From contig NZ_JAHBGF010000020.1 of assembly GCF_018390695.1 (NCBI RefSeq), forward strand, positions 248,001 through 312,000: a DNA stretch of 64,000 bases. The letters are read 5' to 3'. The notes beneath the pieces were generated by a model that worked only from the letters and a program-made list of their open reading frames with translations, was not told where the DNA came from and ran no database searches. Position numbers and translations under genes: made by a program. This document shows positions 8,664 through 17,496 of the stretch, in pieces. Numbering within the stretch: position 1 is the stretch's first letter; each line of letters starts with the position of its first letter. This DNA is from Ancylobacter sonchi. Its GTDB lineage: Bacteria; Pseudomonadota; Alphaproteobacteria; Rhizobiales; Xanthobacteraceae.

Positions 8664-9274
8664 GCCGGATCACTCTCCACCGCGTCGGCGCCCTTCCGCG
8701 GGCGATAGATCAGCACCGCCGCCGGGCCGACGGTGAGGATCACCCACAGCAGCGAGACGTGCAGGAAGCTCACCAGCCCGACGGTGACGAGAATGATGGC
8801 GACGTCGATCAGCGAGCCGAGCTGCTTGCGGCCGATCTGCAGCGTCACCGCCGCCAGCATGCCGACCGCCGCCGCACCCACCCCGATCAGCGCGGCGTTG
8901 ACGTACGGGTTATTGGCGTTCGAGGCGTAGGCGACGCCCAGCACCATGATCAGCGCCGCGCCGGGCAGGGTGATGCCGAGAAAGGCGATGATGGCGCCGA
9001 GGATGCCGCGCAGCCGGTCGCCGACGATGATCGCCATGTTGGTGGCGTTGAGGCCGGGCAGCGCCTGCGCGATCTCCAGCGCCGAGAGGAAGCGTTCCTC
9101 GTCCAGCCAGCCCTTCTGCAGCACCAGCGCGTTGCGCAGATAGGCGACCACCCCGCCGCCGAAGCTGGTCGCCCCGATGACGAGGAAGGTGACGAAGATC
9201 TCGCCGAGTCCTACCGCTCCACGCCCAACAGGCGCGGAGGGCGGGGCGGCGTCGGCCGGGACGGGCGGGCTCAT
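8660..9274 (-). CDS. chromate transporter, short-chain subunit (first half)
   Basis: A 204-residue membrane protein and partner of the downstream CHR subunit. Seen: the N-terminal family motif FLVIGATSFGGGVVAYLRN, then EIAQALPGLNATNMAI in place of the usual GPGP-containing loop, and four to six further hydrophobic stretches. It lacks the common Gly-Pro-Gly-Pro wording at that loop (ALPGLNATN), so substrate preference may differ. Its ATG at 9274 overlaps the stop of the CYTH-like gene by four bases (ATGA), placing all three genes in one coupled operon read leftwards. Confidence 0.88.
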   Translation of the reverse strand: MSPPVPADAAPPSAPVGRGAVGLGEIFVTFLVIGATSFGGGVVAYLRNALVLQKGWLDEERFLSALEIAQALPGLNATNMAIIVGDRLRGILGAIIAFLGITLPGAALIMVLGVAYASNANNPYVNAALIGVGAAAVGMLAAVTLQIGRKQLGSLIDVAIILVTVGLVSFLHVSLLWVILTVGPAAVLIYRPRKGADAVESDPA

Positions 9275-10110
9275 TCGCGACCGACCGCGGCGAGCTTGCC
9301 GAAATTATACACCAGCGCCGTCTTGGTGGCGCCGAGATACACCCATTCCGGCACCTGCTGTTGCACGTCGAGGAAGAAGGCTTCCGAGCGCGCCTTGGCC
9401 TTGGCGTGCAAGGCGTCATAGTGTTCGAACTTGGCCTGGAAGGCGAACTCTCCGACGATGGAGCTCTCGGTCGACCGGTCCCGCCACACGGCGATGGTCG
9501 CCTTGGCGATGAGGCCGTGGCCGAAATCGAAGCCGCCGACATTCACCTGCACTTCCTCGACCGGCAGGTTGTTGACCAGCGACACCGGCGTGCCGGCGCT
9601 GACCGGGCACAGCTCCGACAACACCGGGAACACCGAGGCGATCCGCTCCAGCCCGGCATCCAGCACCAGTCCGGGAGAGAGCAGCACGCAATTATGCGAA
9701 TAGAGGCTGCGCATGCCGCCGAGCTTGTCCTTCAGCGGCAGCAGCTCTTCCTTGAACTTGATGTCGGCGGCGCCCTGAAGATGCGGGGTGACGTCGATCC
9801 CCGCCGCCTCGGCGAGTTCGGGATGGCGGAACTTGAAGGTGAGCTCGTGGTCGTGTTCCGGCCAGCCATCGGTGTAGAAGGTGCGCTTGCGCAGGATGAA
9901 GGCGTTCCGGTACAGGTCGTAGTCGGGCGTGTCGTAGAACAGCACCTCGCGGACCTGGCGCTTGAAGCCGTCCTTGTTGGTGTGGGCCACCACCTTGTGC
10001 GCCTCGGCCACCTGGCAGACCTTCTGCCAGAAGACCTCGAATTGGCGCGGGTCGAAGAACCGCTCGGGACGCAGCAGGATCTTGTATTCGCGGTAGTGAA
10101 TGTCGTCCAT
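9271..10110 (-). CDS. CYTH/VTC-like domain protein coupled to chromate transporter genes
   Basis: A 279-residue soluble protein of no firmly recognised family. The pattern resembles a triphosphate-tunnel (CYTH/VTC) fold: an N-terminal REYKILL strand with an E-x-K element, FYDTPDYDLYRN, a basic strand LRKRT, and ELTFKF with further alternating charged strands such as KFKEELLPLKDK. This is inference from strand pattern; catalysis is not shown. The ATG at 10110 follows GAGG at good spacing; longer in-frame starts upstream lack this. It is the first gene of an operon with two chromate transporter subunits (ATGA overlap), implying a linked role. Confidence 0.6.
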   Translation of the reverse strand: MDDIHYREYKILLRPERFFDPRQFEVFWQKVCQVAEAHKVVAHTNKDGFKRQVREVLFYDTPDYDLYRNAFILRKRTFYTDGWPEHDHELTFKFRHPELAEAAGIDVTPHLQGAADIKFKEELLPLKDKLGGMRSLYSHNCVLLSPGLVLDAGLERIASVFPVLSELCPVSAGTPVSLVNNLPVEEVQVNVGGFDFGHGLIAKATIAVWRDRSTESSIVGEFAFQAKFEHYDALHAKAKARSEAFFLDVQQQVPEWVYLGATKTALVYNFGKLAAVGRE

Positions 10111-10256
10111 GGCGACCTCGGGGAACCGCGGCGGGCGGCCGCGCGATTCCAACGATTTACGCCCTGCCCGCGCCACTCACAAGACCGTGCCGCCGCTGAC
10201 GTCGCATGACTGAAACAAACGGCGGAGCATCTTGAATCGGCAGGGCAAATTGTGGT

Positions 10257-10296
10257 CCAAGGGTCGTAACCCTGTGATCGCAGTCCCATATCACAT
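10257..10296 (+). promoter_or_regulatory. inverted repeats upstream of transaldolase
   Basis: Two inverted repeats lie 45-85 bases before the transaldolase start: AGGGT-CGTA-ACCCT near 10258-10271, and GTGAT/ATCAC arms separated by 11 bases near 10276-10296. They may be an operator or a leader hairpin. No promoter hexamers were convincing. Confidence 0.3.
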
Positions 10297-10340
10297 TGAG
10301 CCGACGCGGCGCGCTGCCGCACCAGGAAGAGAGATCGACA

Positions 10341-11303
10341 ATGCCCTCCAAGCTTGAACAGCTGCGTGCCATGACCGTCGTCGTCGCCGATACCGGCGAT
10401 ATCGAGGCTGTGCGGCGCCTCAAGCCGCAGGACTGCACTACCAATCCGACGCTGCTGCTGAAGGCGGCGGAGACCCCGGCCTATGCCTCGCTGGTCGACG
10501 AGGCGATCGCCTGGGGCGCCAAGCAGGCCGGCGACCACGACATGGTGGTGAAGGCGACCTGCGACCGGCTGGCGCTCAATTTCGGCGCCGAGCTCGCCGG
10601 CATCGTGCCGGGCCGGGTGTCCACCGAGGTCGATGCCGACCTGTCCTTCGACACCGAGGCGACGCTCGCCAAGGCGCGGGCCTTCATCAAGGCCTATGAG
10701 GAGCGCGGCATCGGGCGCGAGCGCATCCTGATCAAGATCGCCTCGACCTGGGAAGGTATCCGCGCCGCGGAAGTGCTGCAGAAGGAAGGCATCGACTGCA
10801 ACCTGACGCTGCTGTTCGCGATGCCGCAGGCGGTGGCCTGCGCCGATGCCGGCGTGTTCCTGATCTCGCCCTTCGTCGGGCGCATCCTCGACTGGCACGT
10901 CAAGGCCGGCGAGGGTCCGTTCACCGCCGACACCGATCCCGGCGTCGTCTCGGTCCGGCAGATCTACGCCTACTACAAGACCCACGGCATCAAGACCGTG
11001 GTGATGGGCGCCTCGTTCCGCAACACCGGGGAGATCGAGGCGCTGGCCGGCTGCGACCGGCTGACCATTGGCCCGGCGCTGCTCGATCAGCTCGAGGCCG
11101 ACCAGGGTGAGCTGGCGCGCCAGCTCGACCCGGCCAAGATTGAGGGCGCCCCGGCGCGGATCGCGCTCGACGAGAAGGCGTTCCGCTTCGCCATGAACCA
11201 GGACGCGATGGCGACCGAGAAGCTCTCCGAGGGCATCCGCCAGTTCGTCAAGGACCTCAACAGCCTGCGCGCCAAGGTCAGCGCGCGGCTGAAGGCGGCC
11301 TGA
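10341..11303 (+). CDS. tal: transaldolase
   Basis: Moves a dihydroxyacetone unit between sugar phosphates in the non-oxidative pentose phosphate pathway; cytosolic. The 320-residue product is the classic TalB length. The catalytic residues fall at the same numbers as in E. coli TalB: Asp-17 (VADTGD), Glu-96 (VSTEVD) and the Schiff-base Lys-132 ([11 protein letters not shown]). I chose the ATG at 10341, which follows AGGAAGAGAG; an upstream in-frame start would add unrelated residues. The gene stands alone, with a 230-base upstream region shared with the divergent CYTH-like gene. Confidence 0.97.
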   Translation: MPSKLEQLRAMTVVVADTGDIEAVRRLKPQDCTTNPTLLLKAAETPAYASLVDEAIAWGAKQAGDHDMVVKATCDRLALNFGAELAGIVPGRVSTEVDADLSFDTEATLAKARAFIKAYEERGIGRERILIKIASTWEGIRAAEVLQKEGIDCNLTLLFAMPQAVACADAGVFLISPFVGRILDWHVKAGEGPFTADTDPGVVSVRQIYAYYKTHGIKTVVMGASFRNTGEIEALAGCDRLTIGPALLDQLEADQGELARQLDPAKIEGAPARIALDEKAFRFAMNQDAMATEKLSEGIRQFVKDLNSLRAKVSARLKAA

Positions 11304-11394
11304 GGCGCGCCCCACCGTTCACGTCGCGATCCATCCGAGCGGGTGACGGCTGGCAGGCCGTCGCCCGCTGCCGTTTTTGAAGGCGAATTCCCTC

Positions 11395-12183
11395 ATGTTC
11401 GATCCGTCGCAGCTCGGGTTTGCGCTGGCCGCCGGCCTCGCGGCGGCGACGGTCGGCCTGTCCAAGGGCGGGCTGCCGATGATCGGCCTGCTCGCCGTGC
11501 CGATCATGTCGCTGGTGATGTCGCCGCTCACCGCCGCCGGCCTGCTGCTGCCGGTCTACGTCGTCAGCGACCTGTTCGGCGTGTGGAGCTACCGGCGGGA
11601 ATATTCCGGCCGCAACCTCGCCATCCTCATGCCGGCGGGGGCGTTGGGGGTGGGCATCGGCTGGGCCACCGCCACGGTGATCAGCGAGGAGGCGGTGATG
11701 CTGCTGATCGGGCTGATCGGCCTCGGCTTCTGCCTCAATCGCTGGTTCGGCCGCCTGCCGGCGCAGCCGCGCCCGGCCGACGTGCCGCGCGGGCTGTTCT
11801 GGGGCACGCTGACCGGCTTCACCAGTTTCGTGACCCATGCCGGGGCGCCCCCCTACCAGACCTACATCCTGCCGCAGCGCCTGCCGAAAATGGTGTTCGC
11901 CGGCACCTCGACGCTGCTGTTCGCGGCGCTCAACGCCATGAAGCTGGTGCCCTATTGGGCGCTGGGGCAGCTGAGCCTGTCCAACCTCGCCGTCACGCTG
12001 GCGCTCACCCCGGTGGCGGTGGCCGGTACCCTCGCCGGGGTGAAGCTGACGCGGATCCTCCCGGAAAAGCTGTTCTTCCGCCTGGTGATCGGGGCGCTGT
12101 TCCTGCTGTCGCTGAAGCTGGTGATGGACGGCGTGGTCCATTACGCCCACGCCGCTGCCGCCGTCGCCGCCGTCGCATGGTGA
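11395..12183 (+). CDS. TauE/SafE-family (TSUP) permease
   Basis: A 262-residue membrane protein with about eight hydrophobic segments in two homologous halves. The first half carries AAATVGLSKGGLPMIG and the second GFTSFVTHAGAPPYQTYILP, the paired signatures of the TSUP family. Family members export sulfite, sulfoacetate or other small sulfur-containing or organic anions; no neighbour identifies the substrate. The ATG at 11395 is preferred to a TTG 18 bases upstream because AAGG precedes it and the membrane domain starts there. It is convergent with the M20 amidohydrolase gene, 25 bases apart. Confidence 0.88.
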   Translation: MFDPSQLGFALAAGLAAATVGLSKGGLPMIGLLAVPIMSLVMSPLTAAGLLLPVYVVSDLFGVWSYRREYSGRNLAILMPAGALGVGIGWATATVISEEAVMLLIGLIGLGFCLNRWFGRLPAQPRPADVPRGLFWGTLTGFTSFVTHAGAPPYQTYILPQRLPKMVFAGTSTLLFAALNAMKLVPYWALGQLSLSNLAVTLALTPVAVAGTLAGVKLTRILPEKLFFRLVIGALFLLSLKLVMDGVVHYAHAAAAVAAVAW

Positions 12184-12208
12184 GGTCGCGTGGCGAGGCC
12201 GTCGCGCC

Positions 12209-13381
12209 TCAGTCCGCCGGCGCCAGCAGGCGGTGCACCAGATTGACCCAGTAGGACGCGCCGACCGGCAGCAGCGCGTCGTTGAAGTCGTACTGGGCGT
12301 TGTGCAGGTTCGATCCCGGGCCGCTGGCGAGGCACAGATAGGCGCCGGGCACCTTCTCCAGCATGTAGGCGAAATCCTCCGCCGCCATGATCGGCGGGAA
12401 ATCGGTGACGACGTTCGCGTCCCCGCTGGTGGCGCGCGCGGCGGCGAAGGCCTCCTCGAGCTCGGCGCGGTGATTGACCATCGCCGGGTAGCGGCGCTGG
12501 TAGTCGACGGCGATGTCGGTTCCCGTCGCCGCGCCGATGCCGGCGCAGATAGCCCTGAAGCGGGTCTCGACCAGATCGCGCACCTCGCGGGTGAAGGTGC
12601 GTGCGGTGCCGCGCAGAACCACCTCGTCGGGGATGACGTTCCAGGTGTCGCCGCCATGGATCTGGGTGACGGTGACCACCGCCGCCTCGGCCGGATCGAC
12701 GCTGCGCGACACGATGGATTGCAGCGCACCGACCAGCTGGGTGGCCGCCAGCACCGGGTCGATGCCGCGATGCGGCATCGCCGCATGGGCGCCGCGCCCG
12801 CCGACCTTCACCTCGAAGATGTCGAAGGCGGCGAACATCGGCCCCGGCCGTCCGAGGAAGCGGCCGAATTCGGCGTTCGGCCAGTTGTGGAGGCCGTAGA
12901 CCGCCTGCATCGGGAAGCGCTCGAACAGGCCCTCCTCGACCATAACCTTGCCGCCGCCCTCGTTCTCTTCCGCCGGCTGGAAGATGAAATGCACCGTGCC
13001 GGCGAAATCGGGATCGGCGGCGAGGTGCCGGGCGGCGCCGAGCAGCATGGTCATGTGCCCGTCATGGCCGCAGGCGTGCATCTTGCCGGGGGTGGTCGAG
13101 CGCCACGGCAGGTTGGTGGCCTCGGTGATGTCGAGGGCGTCGATGTCGGCGCGCAGCCCGATGGCGGGGCCCGGCCCCCGGCGCCCGTGCAGCGTGGCGA
13201 CGAGGCCGGTGCCGGCGAGGCCGCGATGCGGCTCCAGCCCGAAATCCTGCAGCCGGGCGGCGAGAAAGTCGCTGGTGCGGTGCTCCTCGAAGGCGGTCTC
13301 GGGGAAGCTGTGCAGCTCGCGCCGCCAGGCCGTCATCTCGTCGCGGCGGGCCGCCAGGGCCGGAATGATGCCGTCGCTCAT
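12209..13381 (-). CDS. M20-family amidohydrolase (hippurate hydrolase-like)
   Basis: A 390-residue zinc-dependent amidohydrolase of the M20D group that hydrolyses N-acyl amino acids or similar amides. Metal ligands and catalytic residues are intact: HACGHDGH at 102-109 (Cys-104, His-106), the PAEEN motif with Glu-138/139, LHNWP, and the later MAAEDFAYM. There is no signal peptide, so it is cytosolic. The ATG at 13381 starts MSDGII; an upstream extension (MARKRTTR) is less likely. No gene next to it defines the substrate. It converges with the TSUP permease gene. Confidence 0.92.
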   Translation of the reverse strand: MSDGIIPALAARRDEMTAWRRELHSFPETAFEEHRTSDFLAARLQDFGLEPHRGLAGTGLVATLHGRRGPGPAIGLRADIDALDITEATNLPWRSTTPGKMHACGHDGHMTMLLGAARHLAADPDFAGTVHFIFQPAEENEGGGKVMVEEGLFERFPMQAVYGLHNWPNAEFGRFLGRPGPMFAAFDIFEVKVGGRGAHAAMPHRGIDPVLAATQLVGALQSIVSRSVDPAEAAVVTVTQIHGGDTWNVIPDEVVLRGTARTFTREVRDLVETRFRAICAGIGAATGTDIAVDYQRRYPAMVNHRAELEEAFAAARATSGDANVVTDFPPIMAAEDFAYMLEKVPGAYLCLASGPGSNLHNAQYDFNDALLPVGASYWVNLVHRLLAPAD

Positions 13382-13703
13382 GCGAGTCGTCCTTTTTCTC
13401 GCCATCCTGATCGCTAGTTTGGCGGCGTGGCTTATGGCACGGACGCCGGGGTTCGCACGAGGGCGGAACCCGGCACCGCGCCCGCCGCAACGGTGGTATT
13501 GCGCGGTGGACCGCGCGCTGGAGGAATACCGGCTCTGCGTTTCAGGTTTGCATTGCCGACGGATATCAATAAATTGCTTACCAAGTTTCGCTATGGATTC
13601 ACGCCCAGTAAGCCTGCCTCGTCAGAAGGTGGGAGCGTGATCGATCGATGCGGCGACGTCATTCGCAACGCATCGGCGGTGTGAATGTGGGTTTTGGGGA
13701 GTT
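13382..13703. other. divergent intergenic region, 322 bases
   Basis: The region separates the divergent amidohydrolase and DUF2778 genes and should carry both promoters. No RNA gene, repeat or conserved protein is visible. GGGGAG lies three bases before the DUF2778 ATG. Base composition drops somewhat near 13555-13600 (ATATCAATAAATTGC), a plausible promoter area for the plus-strand gene, but I cannot assign hexamers with confidence. Confidence 0.5.
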
Positions 13704-14927
13704 ATGGGCAGAAAAGCTCGCACCCGTGGTTTCGGCACGCGCGCGCCGGTGGCGCCGAAGCCTGTCCGTCCTCGCTGGCACTTCGTCACCGCGCTGATCA
13801 TCGGCGCGGGCGGGGCTGCTGCGACCGCGGCCGTGTCGTTCGGCGCCGCCTGGGCGCCGTCCTCCACCTCTTCCTCTGAGCTGCGCGTGATCGAGGCGAG
13901 CGCCGTGGCCGGCCTGTCCGGCATTGGCCGCGCGCCGGTCAATCTTCCGCCGCCCATGCCGGAGGACACTCCGTTCGAAATGGCGGCGCCGCCGATGAAG
14001 ATGGAGGCGAGCGTCCGCGAGATCCGCAATTTCCAGTCCTCCGGTATCGTCGCGCTGGCGCCGAACTGGATTTTCGGGACGGAGATGCAGATGCCGCAGC
14101 GCGCGCCCGGCCAGAGCGTGGCGAGCGTGCCGGTGCCGGCCGTTTCCGACCTCGCCGGCAGCGCGACGCCGAAGGGCGCGGTGGTGGCGATGGCCCATGC
14201 GGTGCCGCTGCCGACCTCCGACCCGCGCGGCGCCGACCGCAGCAAGACGGCCGCCGTGCCGGCGGACGATGCCCCGGACGCGATGGCCTCCGGCGATCTC
14301 GCCGCCGAGATGCCAAAGCCGGAGAAGAACCCGCTCGCCCGCAAGGTGCGCCTCGCCTCGCTGTCGACCGGCGAGGGCGAACTCGATCTCGGCCCGACCG
14401 AGCCGCCGCAGGTGACACCGGAAGAGGCCACTGGCATTCCGATGTCGAGCGCCGAGGTGCGTCTGCCCAGGTCCGGCGACCGCTTTGCTGTCTACGACAT
14501 CGTCGGCCAGACCGTGTACATGCCGGATGGAACCAAGTTCGAGGCGCATTCGGGCTATGGCGACAAGTTCGACGACCCGCGCCACATCTCGGTGAAGATG
14601 CTCGGGCCGACGCCGCCCAACACCTACCGCCTGACGATGCGCGAATCGCTGTTCCACGGCGTCGAGGCGCTCCGGATGACGCCGGTCGGCAAGGAGCCGA
14701 TGTATGGCCGCAACGGCATCCTGACCCACACCTACCTGCTGGGCGCGCGCGGCGATTCCAACGGCTGCATCTCGTTCAAGGACTACACCGGCTTCCTCGC
14801 CCACTGGAAGAAGGGCAAGATCGACCACATGGTGGTCGTGGCCCGCCTGCCCAACGACATCAAGCCGAACAAGGGCGTCGGTTCCATGTTCGCCTGGCTG
14901 AAGCCCAAGAGTGCGCGCACCGACTAA
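13704..14927 (+). CDS. membrane-anchored DUF2778 (L,D-transpeptidase-like) protein
   Basis: A 407-residue envelope protein. It has a basic N-terminus, one hydrophobic segment near residues 27-50 (signal anchor), then a long Ala/Pro-rich linker of about 200 residues. The C-terminal DUF2778/Tlde1-like domain (about 255-390) contains the THTYLLGARGDSNGCISFKD motif, with the likely nucleophile at Cys-355 and a His shortly before it, as in L,D-transpeptidase-related folds. Such domains cut or exchange peptidoglycan peptides in the periplasm; that activity here is inferred. A strong terminator follows the stop. Confidence 0.8.
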   Translation: MGRKARTRGFGTRAPVAPKPVRPRWHFVTALIIGAGGAAATAAVSFGAAWAPSSTSSSELRVIEASAVAGLSGIGRAPVNLPPPMPEDTPFEMAAPPMKMEASVREIRNFQSSGIVALAPNWIFGTEMQMPQRAPGQSVASVPVPAVSDLAGSATPKGAVVAMAHAVPLPTSDPRGADRSKTAAVPADDAPDAMASGDLAAEMPKPEKNPLARKVRLASLSTGEGELDLGPTEPPQVTPEEATGIPMSSAEVRLPRSGDRFAVYDIVGQTVYMPDGTKFEAHSGYGDKFDDPRHISVKMLGPTPPNTYRLTMRESLFHGVEALRMTPVGKEPMYGRNGILTHTYLLGARGDSNGCISFKDYTGFLAHWKKGKIDHMVVVARLPNDIKPNKGVGSMFAWLKPKSARTD

Positions 14928-14967
14928 GCGCGGCACCGACTAAGACCGGGCGCCGACCGGAAAAGAA

Positions 14968-14999
14968 TAAAGGGCACCGCCGCGGCGGTGCCCTTTTCG
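14968..14999 (+). terminator. rho-independent terminator after DUF2778 gene
   Basis: A perfect stem GGGCACCGCC (14972-14981) / GGCGGTGCCC (14984-14993) with a two-base centre is flanked by A-residues on the left and TTTTCGTTT on the right. It ends the DUF2778 transcript; because the A-run also gives a T-run on the other strand, it may serve the convergent SDR gene too. Confidence 0.9.
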
Positions 15000-15038
15000 T
15001 TTGCACGGAGGTGTTGGGCGCGGATGCGCCCGCCCGGC

Positions 15039-15818
15039 TCAGGCGGTGCCCATCTCGTCGAGCGCCATCGGCGATTCCGGCAGGATCTGCCCGCCATCGA
15101 TGGAAAGCCCCTGGCCGGTGATGTAGCCCGCCTCCTCGGAGGCGAAGAACAGCGCCGCATTGGCGATGTCGAACACGCTGCCGAGCTTCTTCATCGGCAC
15201 GCAGGCGGCGGTGGAGGCGATATAGGCCTCGCCCATGCCGTCCATGCCCTCGGTGTGGATGTTGCCGGGCATCACCGCGTTGACGGTGATGTTCCACGGC
15301 GCCAGCTCGATCGCCGCCGTGCGCATGAAGCCGAGCTGGCCGGCCTTGGAGGCGCCGTAATGCGACCAGCCCGGGAAGCCGGTGATCGGCCCGGTGATCG
15401 AGGAGGTCAGCACGATGCGGCCCTGCTTCTGCGCCTTCATCTGCGGCAGCACCGCCGAGACCGACAGGAAGGTGCCCTTGAGATTGGTGCCGATCACGTG
15501 GTCGAAATCCGCCTCGGTCATCTCGCCGAGCTTAGCGGCGGGGAAGATGCCGGCATTGGCGCAGAGCACGTCGATGGAGCCGTAGCGGGCGACGGCCGTG
15601 GCGGCCATGGCGTCGCAGTCCCCGACGCGGGTGACGTCGGCGGCGAAGCCGGAGGCGTTGGGGCCGATCTCGGCGGCGACCTTCTCGGCCTCGGCGAGCG
15701 TGCGGCTGACCACCAGCACATTGAGGCCGGCCTGGCCGAAGCGCAGCGCGATGCCGCGCCCGATTCCCTTGCTGGCGCCGGTGACAATGACCGTCTTGCC
15801 TGCGAGCGGCGTGAACAT
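15039..15818 (-). CDS. short-chain dehydrogenase/reductase (FabG-like SDR)
   Basis: A 259-residue classical NAD(P)-dependent SDR. Seen: TGASKGIG dinucleotide-binding motif near residue 14, NAG in the middle, the catalytic Ser in TSSITG, YGASK active-site Tyr/Lys, and the C-terminal GQGLSIDGGQ typical of FabG-like proteins. Which alcohol or ketone it uses cannot be told. It is divergent from the polyamine-type ABC operon, and a 16-base perfect palindrome lies 32 bases upstream of its ATG (15818), suggesting control by a dimeric repressor not encoded next to it. Confidence 0.9.
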   Translation of the reverse strand: MFTPLAGKTVIVTGASKGIGRGIALRFGQAGLNVLVVSRTLAEAEKVAAEIGPNASGFAADVTRVGDCDAMAATAVARYGSIDVLCANAGIFPAAKLGEMTEADFDHVIGTNLKGTFLSVSAVLPQMKAQKQGRIVLTSSITGPITGFPGWSHYGASKAGQLGFMRTAAIELAPWNITVNAVMPGNIHTEGMDGMGEAYIASTAACVPMKKLGSVFDIANAALFFASEEAGYITGQGLSIDGGQILPESPMALDEMGTA

Positions 15819-15849
15819 GTGACGTGAGTTCCCTTGGAAAATTCAGTGT

Positions 15850-15865
15850 TTTCAATCGATTGAAA
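15850..15865. promoter_or_regulatory. 16-base perfect palindrome, LacI-type operator candidate
   Basis: TTTCAATCGATTGAAA reads identically on both strands and has the central CG typical of LacI-family operators. It is 32 bases upstream of the SDR start, within its expected promoter. No LacI gene is present in the window. Confidence 0.55.
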
Positions 15866-15942
15866 GAATGCAGCGCAGGCCTGCGGCGCTCGGTGCCGAA
15901 AGTCTGCGCTGCCTGTCTTTTGATCAGGGTGCGATGCAAAAT

Positions 15943-15996
15943 TGATGTTGTAAAGCCCAAATCGAGATGTTTAGGATCTCACAAACTTCAACATCA
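15943..15996 (+). promoter_or_regulatory. nested inverted repeats upstream of ABC operon
   Basis: TGATGTTG (15943-15950) and its complement CAACATCA (15989-15996) flank a smaller pair GAGAT/ATCTC (15964-15968, 15976-15980). The set ends 84 bases before the solute-binding protein gene. It could be the operator of the DeoR regulator encoded in the same operon, or a DNA-loop site. Confidence 0.35.
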
Positions 15997-16079
15997 GAAC
16001 CACATTCGTGCGGCTCCGATGCGGCACTGCATGCGCGGCCGGACGAGGCTGGCGCCCACCATAAAGAGGGGACTTCGAG

Positions 16080-17231
16080 ATGGCAGGCATTTCCAGAAGG
16101 TCGATGCTGCAGGGCATGGCGGCCGGCGCCGGCGCGCTGGCGGCGGGGCCGCTGCTCGGCACCGGCAGCGCCCTCGCGGCGCGCGAGAAGGAACTGAACA
16201 TCCTGTGCTGGGAGGGCTACAATTCGGCCCAGGTGCTGGATCCGTTCCGCTCCAAGACCGGCGCCACGGTGAAGGCCGAGAGCCTGACCAACGACCCGAC
16301 CATGATCAACCGGCTGCGCGCCGGCGAGATCAACACCTGGGACCTGATCAACGTCAACAATCCCTGGGCGCGCAAGGTGATGCTGCCCGAGAAGCTGATC
16401 AAGCCGCTGCCCAAGGCGGAGTTCGAGCCGTTCTTCGCCAAGATGCTCCCCGAGTTCAAATGGCCCTACAAGTGGGCGATGAGCGAGGACGGCAACGACC
16501 TGCTCGGCATGGTGCAGCGCTTCGGGCCCTACAGCTTCGTCGTCAACACCGACAAGGTCAGCCGCAAGACCGCCGAGGAGACCGGCTGGGACCTGTTCAA
16601 CGATCCCGCGCTGGCCGGCAAGTACGGCATCCTGGAATCCGACGACTGGAACGTGTTCAACATCTTCGTCGTCGCCGGCATCGACCCGTTCAAGGTCCAC
16701 ACGCCGGAGGAGATGGCCAAGTTCGAGGAAACCGCCAAGCGGGTGTTCAAGGGCGCCAAGCTGATCGGCGACATCGCCTCGATGAACCAGGCGCTGATCT
16801 CCGGCGAGATCGACCTGCACCTCACCGGCGGCACCTATTCGGTCTCCCCGGCACGTGCCGACGGCCATCCGAACCTGCGCGCCATCACCCCGCTGAAGGG
16901 GCCGCTGGCCGGCGGCAAGGGCGGCATCTCCTGGATCGAGGTGACCTCGACGGTGAACAACCCGAACCTGTCGCCGCTGGCGCTGGACTTCCTGAAATAT
17001 GTGCAGGCGCCGGAAGTGGCGCACACCGTGGCCTTCGCCGAGGGCACCTTCAACCCGGTGGCGCAGATGGGCAACAAGGCCTGCTTCGACCTGTTCACCA
17101 AGGAAGAGCTCGACGCCATCCAGTGGGACAGCCTGGAGGAGGAGATGGCGCGCTCTGTCGAGTACGACATCGTGCCGGACTACGACAAGGCGCTCGACAT
17201 CATGAACGCCGCCAAGCGGTTGAGGGGGTGA
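16080..17231 (+). CDS. polyamine-type ABC importer, solute-binding protein (Tat-type leader)
   Basis: A 383-residue periplasmic binding protein of the PotD/PotF-like group that captures the solute for the importer encoded downstream. The leader is Tat-like: SRRSMLQG followed by a moderately hydrophobic Ala/Gly stretch and cleavage near SALAA. The mature protein starts with the group's NILCWEGY strand and has the extracellular solute-binding fold throughout. Spermidine/putrescine, opines and amino-alcohols are known solutes of this class; none is proved here. A 265-base gap containing a small hairpin (GTCGGA/TCCGAC, 17303-17318) separates it from the ATPase gene, which may set higher binding-protein expression. 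Confidence 0.88.
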   Translation: MAGISRRSMLQGMAAGAGALAAGPLLGTGSALAAREKELNILCWEGYNSAQVLDPFRSKTGATVKAESLTNDPTMINRLRAGEINTWDLINVNNPWARKVMLPEKLIKPLPKAEFEPFFAKMLPEFKWPYKWAMSEDGNDLLGMVQRFGPYSFVVNTDKVSRKTAEETGWDLFNDPALAGKYGILESDDWNVFNIFVVAGIDPFKVHTPEEMAKFEETAKRVFKGAKLIGDIASMNQALISGEIDLHLTGGTYSVSPARADGHPNLRAITPLKGPLAGGKGGISWIEVTSTVNNPNLSPLALDFLKYVQAPEVAHTVAFAEGTFNPVAQMGNKACFDLFTKEELDAIQWDSLEEEMARSVEYDIVPDYDKALDIMNAAKRLRG

Positions 17232-17496
17232 GCCCGCGCGGTTGAGGCTATGCGGGGAGCTGGAAGGCATCCCCGCTTCGGCCGCTTCCTCTCCCCGTCA
17301 AGGTCGGAGGTTTCCGACGTTGATCCTTCGCGAGAATCGAATGCGACTCCGGTCGTATTCGGGGTGAGGGGTGGGGTGAGGGGCACTCGGCGCCCCGCAA
17401 AGTCGTCGCCCCTCACCGACCCGCCGCTCGGCCCGGCATCCACGATTTCACGCCCGCGGCGGCGCTCCCGCCGCCGGCCCAGCCTTGGAAGACCCC

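Noticed and set aside
17360-17395. G-rich GGGGTGAGGGGTGGGG-type tandem stretch before the importer ATPase gene
   Set aside because: Short and degenerate; it resembles ordinary G-rich intergenic DNA and there is not enough to call a repeat element or a G-quadruplex regulator.
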